From: Tamarix chinensis
Lineage: Eukaryota > Streptophyta > Magnoliopsida > Caryophyllales > Tamaricaceae
Direction of reading: 5' to 3'
Assembly: GCA_030549775.1 (NCBI GenBank)
Contig: CM060180.1
Span: 27,733,590-27,797,589, forward strand
DNA length: 64,000 nucleotides
Of the stretch, positions 46,867 to 59,700 are shown in pieces. Numbering within the stretch: position 1 is the first letter of the stretch; each line of letters begins with the position of its first letter. The position numbers and the translations under genes were made by a program. The notes under the pieces were generated by a model. That model saw only the letters and a program-made list of their open reading frames with translations. It was not told the DNA's origin and searched no databases.

Positions 46867-49800
46867 ATGTTGGCTGCTTCTGGCTCTCTCTCACTTCACG
46901 TTTTCTCCCCCAAAACAAAATTTCCATACTTGTTGCCAGTACCAAGTCTAGAAAGTACGACTCCCTCACTCCCTCCAACAAAATTCCTTGTAATTCAATG
47001 CGCTAAAAGGTCACAAAGAACCGGGAAGCTCCGATATCCGTCAGAGAAGAAGAAATTGAAAGAAACACAGAAGCAGAAAGTTAACATCGAAAACAAGTTT
47101 GAAGGGATTTGGAGGCTGTCGAAGCTTGGGGTTGAAGTTCAGAAGGATCCTGGCAAAGATTTTCTTGGCGTCTCTGAGGCTCTTCTGGAACAAATTGCCA
47201 AAGTTCTCGAATTTCCGGTATTTCATTTCCATCCATTTCTACGTTTTATTGATTAAACTTACATATGAATGTGGAAGACTAAAATTGTGCCTTTTTTCAT
47301 TCTCCCGAAACTGCATGTGAAATTACTGTGCAGCTCAGTGGAGTTGTTAGAGACCTAAAATCTATCCAGGGATTAAAATTAGCTAGTTAGATTTCCATGT
47401 TTACTATATATATATGTCCAATGTGAGCCGCCTGTTTCGGTGTTTCAGTGAAAATTAGGACTCTCAGTCTGGACAAACGATAGGCGGTGGAGAAAATCAT
47501 TGTAAGAAATTCAGAAAATTATTATGGTATTTGACTTGAAAATAAAGATGAGCTTTTTGTAAATATTAATATTTCAGGTTTGAAAACTAGTTACGGTTAC
47601 AGTAATGGCTACTATAATTCTCTCGTAAAATTGTAGTATTTGAATGCTAGAAAAAAGCATTATTATTTTTGTAAATATGAGGTATTTATATTTCAGGTTA
47701 GGACACTACCAATAGTAGATGGTTAAAAATTAAAATAGTGGGAGTAGGTGGTGAAAATAGTATGTGGAGGAAATTACTGAAAGTCTAAGAAAAAATTATA
47801 GTATTTGAGTGCCATAACTAGTGTTGATATTTTTTGTAAATATTTGATATTTATGATTTAAGTTAGAAAGCTACTTATGGTAGGTGAAATAATTATTCTC
47901 AATAGATAAGTGAAACTACTATAAGTCTCTCAAAAAATTAGGGTGGTTCTTAATTCTTACAGTAAAAAAGGTTGTTCTTAATTCTGACCAAAAAATTTTT
48001 TTTTTCGTCAAATATGCTCCTTGTGTATGTATATAAAGTTGTCGCCAAATTTTGAAGAATTTTCCTCGCTCATTTTTCAGTCTATTTTCCAGCTGTCTAA
48101 ATGTTGAAACACAAAAAATTAGAGGAACAAGTGGGTGGAAATATATAGGCGAGAGTAAAATTGCAAAACAATAATTAATAAAAATGTTAGGAATCACAAT
48201 CTTCCATGTTTTGTTTTAAGTGTCCAATATTTTTTATTGTGTAGAAACTACTAAACTGTTGAGCATAAAAAATTATACAAATGTTATTAATATTGAAATC
48301 AAAATTATTACACTTGCATCAAAATGATATAATCTATATTACAATTTTGAACAAGGTTTCATTGTATTGCACCTTCCTACAATTGTTTGTCTTTAAATTT
48401 GATTTCATAATTTGTATTACTGCTATTGGCTATTTAAATGGGCATGAATTATGTTCTTTATATTATTAATAAATTGATCAAATTATTATTTATATTAGAC
48501 TTTATAAAGATGAATACCTATGCAATAGGGTGAACTCTTGTTGAGAATAAGTGAGGATTACTTTGGAATCAAAAGATTTTTGGGTAAGCAGGAATGCCAT
48601 CCTATGACGAGAAAATGTAAAACAGACTTAAGATTGATGGATAAAGTGTCCTATATGTGTATAGCAGAACCTTGATGAAAACCTTTTGTATTAGAAAATT
48701 CTTTAGCTTGGATATCTTGCATGGCTGACTCAACATGCATATCTTGAATAGCTTGGACATTGAAGGATCAACTCTTTCTAAATAAATATATGCCATGTAC
48801 CAGTTAGGTCATTGATATTTCTCCATCTGTCCATCAAACTACTCAATAAGTGGATAGCATCTGCAACTCTACATTCAACCTCCCAAGCACAGATACAAGT
48901 TGTTGCTCTGACATAGTAGTCTCTTTTCACCCCCTTGCTCCAACATTCGTTCCCATAATTCCATTACGTGATTCATCAATATAATTCATCAGTAGTTCTC
49001 ACACTTTTGGCTGCTGTCGTTTACATAAAAATATTGATACCAATACACCATTTCTCACTTGCCCTCATAATAGCATCGAATGATATATGAAGTCAGCTTA
49101 TGCGCTCTCCATCTAATTACTGTCAAACTTCAATTGAGAATCCTTCACATCCAATTGCTTTACCTCCTTTCATTTTTCTCAAATCTTCTTTGACATAATT
49201 TATCAGCAAAAGAATTAACAATAATATCTTTAATCCTCTGTCTTGTTCAGTGCTCTCATATTTAGGCCACTGTCACATGCTTCGTTGAATAAAATGAAAT
49301 TTCGTATCTCCTGGATAGCATTGTCAATTTGTCATAAATTAATAATGATAGTTACCTTATTACACTTTTTGTGTTTCTATCTCTTGCCTTAACTAGTCTA
49401 TAGACCTATTTTTCTCCATTCTGAGCATCTAAAGTCTAAACCTCAACATGATATCACAGTTACTATGTTCTTCATTTGCTCACAGACATATCTTTATCAC
49501 TGTATGTTTCTCAGATGTAATAAATATGATATATACTTTCTGATGCTTTTGTTGGTATGAATTCCTCCCATGGCTTGTTGAAGAGTATAAAATTGAACCA
49601 CCCAAAACATTTTCGAATCTTAGTATTCATCTGAAAATTTAGTATTCCATCTGTTTTACAATAGAGGGTTTATAGTTTTTCAGAACGCATATTAAGAATT
49701 ATAAAATTTCATAATAAATGATTCACGAATTGATTAAAATGCCTGCATTGGAACTTTAACAATTTTATTGTTATGAGATATATTAATGGGGCAGGAAAGG

Positions 49801-52800
49801 ATTAATTAGGAAATATAACTATAAATTTTTATTGGAACTTGAAAGAGGGCTTGTATTATGAAATAAAAATGAGAAAACTCTATGCCCTCTATTGTGAAAC
49901 AGAGGGAGAACTTCATATGTCTATTTGGTTATATGGACTTTTTTGACTAGGGTATGCTTTTCACATGACTTCTAAAACTTGCAAATTTAATTTTGAATGT
50001 ATCAACAAGATCTGTGGCAATTTCAGAGACATGCTAATACTATCCTTATCAATTATACATGATGTCCTGAATGCAGCTTGAAACTATTGATATCAGAAAG
50101 TAAGAAATGGGCTATTGCCTTTTGACTTCAAGTTTTACCTTTTTGTTGTTGGGGATCAGTATGGACGCATTTATGATTCTAAAATGAATGCAGGTGTCCT
50201 CTATGCTGCCGGAAGAAGCATTCTTGGTTGTGCGGAAATCATTTGATGCTAGAAAGGTATACTCACCAGACATGATCTATGTATCATAGTTTAATATTTA
50301 TGGAACAAGAGGCCATTATCTTATCTACTTCTGTTGGTGCTAGTCATTCAGGAAAAAGAGCATCAGATGAAATTCTTGTGTCATGTAATAAGTTTTTCAG
50401 GGGATATATTCAGTATGTGCAGAGATTAAGTCTTGAGTTTTTTATTCAACTCATTCTGTAGTCTGGACAAGGAAACTTGAAATTTAGGAGCATAATTTCT
50501 CTAGCGCTTGAGGTTAGTTTATTTCTAGTTGACTCAAAAAAAGTCTTCTTCAATTTTCTTATGTCTTGTAACATGGACCCAGTCATGCATTTCCACAGTT
50601 GTAGTAAAAGGAAGCTTCATCTATAAAGCCTTTCCTTTTTATCCTAATCTGGACTTTTTTGGGCGATTGAAGTTAATTTTCATGATCAGAAGCCTAATGT
50701 TGTAATAAATTTAGGCCGCAGAGCAATTGTGGTCATGATATCAGATCATCGTGATGATAAATATTATATCACGGCTGTTAAGGGGTGATTTTTAGTCTAA
50801 ATATTTGACTATATTGGGAGATATTGGTTGCATGTGTTTTACCATCATGTATTGGCGATATTGTATATTGATAGGCTAAAAAAAATTCAATATATATTTC
50901 ATTCCACACATATCCCTAGATACGACTATTATTCAAGCGAAGTCATCTTGAATCTTGCTATGCTATAACTCTACAGAGTCGTGCCTAAAACTGCCTATTT
51001 TCTCGCTGGAAAAAGGTGCATCACACAATTCTATATATTTGTTTATTCAAAATAATTTGTCGAATTTCAATTTGTGAAACTGTCTACTAAATCCACCTGT
51101 TACAATTATTCCTTCTGGAATCTTGTCAAGTACTGAATGTAGAATCCAACATGACGTGTGAATAGACCTATATCTGAGATCTCTTGACATACTGAATTAC
51201 TTATGCTAAATTGCAAGTTTCTCTGTTCGGTAATATTTTTCTTTTCCTTTTCCAGTATAACAAGCGGTAGGGGAGTGGTGGCGAGTTTTTTTTTTTTCAC
51301 CTTTTTTTTGGTGTTAGGGGTGGCTTGATAACAGCTACTAAATAGTTGAGAACAACTTGGACAAGGCTTCCTAGCCGAGAACATCCTGCTGTGCTTATCA
51401 ACTATGTGGTGTCTGGAAAGTGGTATCATCTTGGTGTATTAGATGCCATCATGACTATGTGTGTGTGTGTGTGTGTTTTTTCCCCCTTCTGGCTGTAACA
51501 TTATATAATGATATACCTATGCATTACTATATATGTTTCAATTCATGCTGAGATTGTGTTATGCAATATTATATATATTTGAGCCCATATCATATTAACA
51601 TATCCTTCCTCTCTTGCTGTTTAGTTACTGAAGGAACCAAAATTTGTGTACACAGTTGATATGGATGTTAAGAAGCTGTTGAGCCTAGAACCTCGTACGT
51701 TGGACTTCATTTCACGATTGGAGCCTGAGGTTGGAACTGTAGAGCATATGGCTCAGGGTAAGATGTCATATGACCTGATCAGTATGTTGCGTGATTGTAA
51801 AGGGAATGGCCATGGTGTAATATTGAAGGAAATTGATGGTAGCATTCAGTGTAATGGTACACTCAAGCTTCCATCAAAGACCAAGCCCAAAGTTGCAGTT
51901 GTGGGCAGTGGGCCTTCTGGTCTCTTTGCAACCCTTGTTCTTGCTGAACTTGGTGCAGATGTCACCTTGATTGAGCGAGGTCAACCTGTTGAACAAAGAG
52001 GACATGATATTGGTGCACTGATAGTTCGTCGAATAATACAGTTGGACAGCAACTTTTGCTTTGGAGAGGTATTTTCTGACATCCTTTCTTGTTATTCACT
52101 CTCTCTCCCCTTCTTCTTCTTCTTCTTCTTTAAGGTCAATTACATGGTTGGAATTGCCAAAATCAATGGGTATTTGATTCCACTTTTCATTTTCTCAGAA
52201 ACCTCATGTTTGATAAAAAAAGGTGCGAAAATGGAATTCTGTAACTTAAAAAATGTCAATAAACATCTTGTCCAAGTTGGTGGATTTTTCATTGGAAAAA
52301 ACAAGGTGTATGCCCGTTTCACTTTCCTCATTTTCTAGATATTCGTTTGTAAAATGCTCATTCCAAAGGTTAAACGCGGGAAATAGAATTTTATTTCTTA
52401 TGTTGAGTTTTTATGCCAATCAAAGGAAATGGAAAAAAGAAATCTAGGTAGCAAATCTATAAAGTGCCTCCAAATAGCTTAGGCAGTCAGCAGCGGCCGA
52501 CTTGTAGTGTTTCAGATATTATACAATGTGTGTTGTATAGATTTTGATTTGTTTATGAAAAAATGCTGTCCTTATGCATTTTCTTTTGAAAGGCGCTAAA
52601 ACTAAATACAATTGTGATGATATTGTGGTTGGTAATTCGATACGGTTTACATACACCAAATATCAGTTGATATGTAATAGTTCTGGCCTTGTGGGCTAAC
52701 TAATAATATGGACGAGATTATAATTCTTAGTGATGTATCTCCTAAGCACTGCAATGGAAAGATTTAAGCCTTATTCATCATCTCTATAATGTTCTTACAT

Positions 52801-54376
52801 TCTTTATTTATTTTGTTTCTTCACTCTCTCTACTCTACATTCTCAACCTTCCCTGTCTATTAATAAGTGGACATTCAATTTTTTGCCCAGCAAATGAGAG
52901 ATATGAACTCTCTGTAAGTCTCTGCCTTCCATGCAAATAGTTCTCCCCCCCTTCCCCAAAAACAAAGAGAAAAGAAAAGACAAAAAATGGTTGAAAAAGG
53001 TGAGGCCTCCTCTCCATCTGCATTAATTGGTTTCATCGTGCATTTCTTAGTCCACAGCTGAAGCAAATATTTAGCCTATGCATTTCTTTTCATACTTGAA
53101 GAAGTTATTTCTGATTGTGTCTTCTACTCTTAAAAGGCTTGCGGATCACAGATTTATTAATGAGTCGAATTAGACCACTTCCTGTGAGATAGATTGTACG
53201 TATTTGGCTTTCTTTAGTCCTGCCTCTGGATGATTTTTGAGCGGTTTGAAAAGAACTTATGTGTGGCAGGGTGGTGCAGGTACCTGGAGTGATGGAAAAC
53301 TTGTAACTCGAATTGGAAAGAATAGTGCAAGTGTTCAGGCGGTAATTCTCTTTTGCTTACTCAAGAGTTTTGAAATTTGTGTATGCTACTACTTTTTATT
53401 TGAGGCTATGTATTTTTCATTCTTTCAATTGGTATCTTGATTTTTGAACTAAACTTCTGAAGCTCACTATTGCTGCAATAAAGACAATGAACTATTTTGT
53501 CTTAACATTTCATTCTTTCCCGAGCTATTCCTTTCAAGTTTGATAGAGATGTATCTGTTTTTACTTGAGATGGCATACTTAACTCACTCCAAGTTCATAT
53601 TTAGTTGTCCACTGAAAATTATGTAATAGAATCACAATCAGGTGGTACTAATAATTGTAGTGGTAGCCATAACCTTACAATCCTAATGGCTACCTGGTAG
53701 TGATTGTACTGGTTGATGCAATAAGCTTTAGTTGCTAAAACTTATTGAGCAAATAGTAATCTGTTTGTATTTCTGTAACTCTTGTCCAACTTGCAATCAT
53801 GGGAGGCCCTTCTTTGTTGCTGGCTTGGCATCTCAACCTGATTTTTGTCTCTTTCATAATGTCATGTGCAGCCTTTGTGGCCTCAACCACCTTGAGATGT
53901 TGTAAACAGAATCTCCGTATCCCTGTCTGTCTTTTCTCTTTGATTATCTTTTACCTGATGAATAAAGTTCAAGAGCCTATCTGTTTTGAGGTTAACCTAG
54001 GTTAGGTGAGGTTAATTTTTTTTGTTAATTTGGCAAATCTTTTTTTTATTTTTTTTTAATTTTTTTGTGGGAACCTACATTAGTTTTAGGTTAGAAATTA
54101 TCCGAGATTTACCCCAATATTTTTAACTTCCAAGTTGATAGTTAGAGGAGACGAGGGTTAATTTCTCATTGATTTTTGGCTATTCACTTAAATTTACCTC
54201 AATCCAAGCCTTATTCGCCCAGGGTTAGCCTAATAAATACGCAAAAATCATTTTAAAACAATGACCTAGTTTTTCCTAGCCTAGGTTCTCTTGCCTAATT
54301 CAACTTAAATTCACCTCAATTCAAGCAGACAACAAAGTTTCTGAACCCTCATTTTCATTTTCTTAGAGATTTCATT

Positions 54377-54423
<47 letters not shown>

Positions 54424-56703
54424 TTCTGTAACATCATGCATGGTTCATTAATATCTAATGTTCATCAGGATGGGACTAGTTAAATTGGCAATTTATAATA
54501 ATATATTTAAATAGATAGACAAACTTCTCCTTTTTGTTAGTCCTCTTCCCTTTCCTCCCTTTGGAAAGTTAGGAAATTCCATTTAAAGATTTGACGAGGA
54601 AAACTATGCTCGAACTTTGCTGTATTGATGATGTGGTTAGTAGGTATCTTGTCGTAAATGATGTAGATCTGGTTTATTGATGATCTGTCCATCTCACTGG
54701 GAAAAACCAAGAATCATTTAAAATTCAAAAGCTGGTTTGACTGTAAGAAAGGGTTTTTAATTCTGTTTGTTTATTTCTAATATGGTTAGCACTTTCTGCT
54801 AAAAAAAAAATGGTTAGCACTTTGGAATTTTGGCTATCCTCAAAGAAATGAGGGGTGCCTTTAGTGAGATTATTGCCTTTGTTCTTAGTTGAGGTAAGTA
54901 ACAAGGCTATAACATTCCTCAACCTACTTTTGACCCACCGGCCACCGCTATTATACATGTTCATAGTTTACCTGCTCCGCCTCCTGTTTCATAACCTACT
55001 TCTGCCTGTTGTGTGACAGTTGTCATTCCGATTAAGCATTTTGTCGGCGTCTGTGCAAGTAATAAAAGTCTAGGTTTGGGTCAAAGTCCTCTCAAAAGGC
55101 TGATGAGTGATGGCTGATTCAAGAAGTCGAGTTCTTTCGCGATGTTCAACCTTTCTAAGCCTGCATGTAGCTAAGCCTGCCATTTTCTAGAGATCTGTCC
55201 CAAACAAGCCACTCCTATGATTCAAAGTTCCACCTCAATCTTTATTTAGTCTACATGCCTCTCTATGTAGGGTCTACAGGTTTAGCCCTGGTAAGGAAGG
55301 CCTAGGTCCAAATAGATATGTGTCTTTTCGTAAACCTGGGCTCCAGTGATCTTTTTATTATTTTACTAGAATTTATCTTTTTATCATTTAGTCTTACTGG
55401 TTAGAATATAGGCTTATTGTTTATTTGATTTAGGTTTGTCATGTTAGATCATTCCCTGTAAATATATGACTGAACATAATCATTGTCCAGGATGCTATGG
55501 TTTGAGAATAATGTACACTTGAGGTTTTGTGCTATAAACATAGGGGTTCTGTGTGATGAACCTGAGGTTGAAAGTTTACCTATCATCACTGGGGAACTCT
55601 TTTGTAGTTTGAAACATGTGCATGAAATTGGGACCACGCGGCCATGCAGGATGGGTCTTAATACTTTCAATGAAAAACATATCTCGGTGAAGGTGATACC
55701 TCTTTAAATGTATTGATGATAGGTTCTATTTTTGAGAAAAAAATGCATACATTTCTCCTGAGATATTTGTTTAACTGAATAATGAATACGGAACATCTTC
55801 ATGTATAGTGTTTTACTTCTACATGAAAGAAACTCTAATAAGGGCGAAAGTACAAGCTCTCTCTATCTCAACCTAAGTTATAAATTCTATTCTTGATGAG
55901 GAGGTGGGACTAATTTCTTGACTCAAGCATGTTTTCCCTTTTCATACAGGTGCAACCCTTCATATTTTGGATCTTTTATTTGTCAAGGATTTCTACTAAG
56001 TTGTCTCTTCTGTGTGCTACTTGTTGTTCCATTAGTAGATGCCATTGAATAGAATCTAGATCAAGTGTAGGGCATATTATGGAACAAGTGAAGAATAAGA
56101 ATGGAATATTTTGTTTGTATTTAATCATATGTTCTGCGGTCCTTCAGATTTGTTTATGACTTTCGTTGTTTTGTTGTTGATTTTTGTTCTTTGTGCAGGT
56201 CATGAAGACATTAGTTCATTTTGGAGCTCCTGCTAGTATCTTGGTTGATGGGAAGCCTCACTTGGGGACAGATAGGTTGGTTCCACTTCTTCGCAATTTC
56301 AGGCAGCATCTTCTAAGCTTGGATGTGAGTCTCATTCATTCACTTTCTATGTTGACACTTGATAGGTTTGAAAGGTGATTGAAAACCATTTTCTTTGTGT
56401 CCCAGTTTGGACTTGGGTAAAATCACCTAAGATATAGATTCCATGGGTTATGACACAAACTCACTAGTGTGCTTATGATGAAGTTGTTGCTGGCATGTTG
56501 CATTCTTCTGTGATCAGGGCGTTTGATGCTGCATGCCATGTGGTGTCATGCGTAGTTCTTAGTTTAGAGCTGCTAAATTTTTTTAGAGCACATATTTATG
56601 TTTATTCTGCTAGTCATATTAATTATTTGGTGGACATTGGACAGACGATATTTTCTACATGAACTATTAAATAATTTTAACTTGTTCATTCATTCTTTTA
56701 AAG

Positions 56704-56734
<31 letters not shown>

Positions 56735-59700
56735 TTTTCTTTCTTCTTCTTGTGGTTAAGTAAGGTCTCTGTGCATGGTTTGCAGTAGACAAATCTTGTG
56801 GATATGGAGTGTCAATCATATCCATACATATGGATGGAAGATGGAAGTTTGTGAAGGGTATGGACAAACCACTAACCTCCCTACCCTACTAATTTTTGAG
56901 TGAGAAAAAATAATTATAAAATTTTAGGAGTTTCCATTAAATAATCCAACTGATGTCGGCTCAATTTGGAAGATGAAATGACACGGAGAAGAATGAAATA
57001 GTAATATATAATAGTGTTTCATGCCGTAGATTATTTGTTGATGAATACTGAAATAATAATCTCTCTTGGTAACTCACAACTGATATGAAATGATGTATAT
57101 TAACATTTTTGAACTTCTACTTATCTTTTTTTTTTCCTATTTTTGTGAAATAATTTATCATAAACCGTAATATAAGGCATTGTTTTAAATTTGTTTCCAA
57201 CAGACTTTTGTCCGGTGAAGTATTGAAGAATTTGATATCTGATAAAGCAGTAATGAAAATAATCTAGCAAACAAGCTGAAGCAATAATCTAGCAATACTC
57301 AACCTTGCCAAACGGTGCCTGAATTTAACAATTCTTCTCTGACTAACATACTAGTGCCCTATCACCTCTATGATATTCGTATTTTGGAAACAGATCTAGA
57401 ACAAGCTAGAAAACTAGACCCAGAGAATTCCCACTAAAGTATGAGATTATCACATGGCCTAATTTGATTAAGTTTCTTATAATACGGTGACTCTACCCTG
57501 ATGGATTAATTTAGTATGATATCCATGGAATATCTTTACATTTATTAATATTTGGCTCACCTTGAATTTCATATCACATACCTTTATCTTTTTTCCTATT
57601 TCAAACTTGAACTTCACAGCATTATTTGTGATCATCCTTTTAGGTTTTATGTGCATTAACTTGTATAATTTTGGTAAATATGGTGACCTTATTACTCAAG
57701 TATTGGAAAATGATGGCTATGGTAGCAGCTAAAACCCTTTTCCAGTATGACTGTCATATTGACTGATAGAAATTTGTGGCTAATTGGATGGGAGTATCTA
57801 TATGGAGGATATATGTTCCATTGTATATACATAGAACAGCTAAGCAATGCTCATTGCAAGACGTTTTAGAGTATTTAATTGAAGCAAGATCACTTGTAGA
57901 GGAAGGTTGCTGATGCCAAATATGGAATAGGTGTAGCATAGAGATTCCACTTGTTTTGGAATAAAAATGGATTATTAGGTTGTGTTAAAGAAGAGGCTAA
58001 GGCTGCTGCTTTACAATTTCATTGCGCTTATTTTCTGGTGTAAAGATATTAGGTCTTGTCCTCCCATTTGTGTAACTATTGTATGCTATGCCTTCTGATT
58101 GATTTGAAGTCTAGGAACTGGATTCTCTTTTATTGATACTGTAAATTTGTTGATCTATATATATATATTTTCTGGTCTAGAGGACATTGGCCTCCATTAT
58201 TACCCTTCTGTAATTATTTAATATGCATATATACCTGGTTTATTTTTTTAAGGAAATCTCCTGCATTTGCTGATAACAAAGGAAAATTGGATGGAAAAAA
58301 GGACAGTAGATTAAAAACAGTGTTTTGGCAAGTAGAAGCTTGCATGGGGTAAGCTGGGACTTGGGTTCTTGTTATTGTTGATTGTCTATTTTGGCTTCTC
58401 TGTCTGTCACAAGTATGCATGATTCAACCACCCTCTTCTTCTCCATTGCTGTATGTCAGGTGCTTCAAAATTGTTAGATTCAGTCTGTTAGGTACTGAAT
58501 GGATTTTCTCTAATAAATTGAAAGAGGCACTTCTTGCTTGATTATTCTGGAAAGTAGGAACGAAGGTCAGTGTCTTATATTATGCCTCACATTCAGTTGA
58601 TGTAGAACAGAAGAACTTTTAGGCTGGAATTATGCAAGTATTGAGTGCGTCTTTGATTGCAGACATCTGCTTTTGGTGGAATGGTATACTTTGTTGATAG
58701 TTTTAGTATTGCATAGGGTCTCTGGGACACTGCTTTCTGAATGGCAGATGTTTCTCCTAACATGCAGATAAATTATCTTGATGCCAAGTATGTTTCCTTG
58801 TAGCTGAATTCTTACCACATTGCTGAGAACATCCTTCTCATTCTAACCTATTGATCCTTAATCTTTTAATCTTAATTAGGATAAATTGTGTTATTTTGTT
58901 GTTTATTGCCAGGTGTCTATCAAATTTGGGACAAAGCTTGATGGTCTTCTTCTGGAAAGTAAAACTGTCAGAGGAATAAAAGTTTCTAATTCTAGAGATA
59001 AATCTCCTATTGAGAGGCAGCAGTTGGGATGTGATGCCGTTGTCTTGGCAGTTGGACATTCTGCTCGTGATGTTTATGAGATGCTTCTTTCTCATGATAT
59101 GAACTTGCTCCAGAAAGACTTTGCTGTATGTTTCCTTAGTATCCTTTTCCATGACCATTTAACAATCTGCTTGTTATGGGTTTGATGTGCTTCTTTCTCT
59201 CATGATAGCAGTCTGCAAAGACGTTGTAGGTTCTTCTTTCCTCATCATAATTTCACTTCTATTTCATTTCCCTGGAAGGTTTTCTTAACTAGTACCTAAT
59301 TTCATAGAGCTTCTTGGATATACTTGATCAACATGTACTTACAGTCTTGCTATGTTATGCATTCTCTATGTTGCACTGAAACTCTGTCGACCCTGCGTTT
59401 CCCTGTCTTGGAAACGTTTACCCTTTCCTGTTTTCCATCCCCGTTTCTCCAAAACATACATAGATGGTGGTTATATTATAAAAAAATGCCCAGTTTCCGA
59501 CGTACTCATTTCCTCATTTTCTTGCAACCTTGTTCTTCATGTCCAAATGACCACCTCTTCAGGTGATTCCAGAGTTCAAACTTATAATACCTTTTTACTT
59601 TCAAAATGGACTAGTTGCTTGGCATGAAATCTGATAAATGAATAGAAATGTAAATTCCAGTTTCCTGCTGAGAGGCTGGGCAGCTAATAGATGCAAAAGA

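Noticed and set aside
48600..49560. Possible transposase or LINE fragment in intron 1 of the FAD oxidoreductase gene
   Set aside because: Composition suggests an insertion, but no motif could be read in any frame, so no family is claimed.
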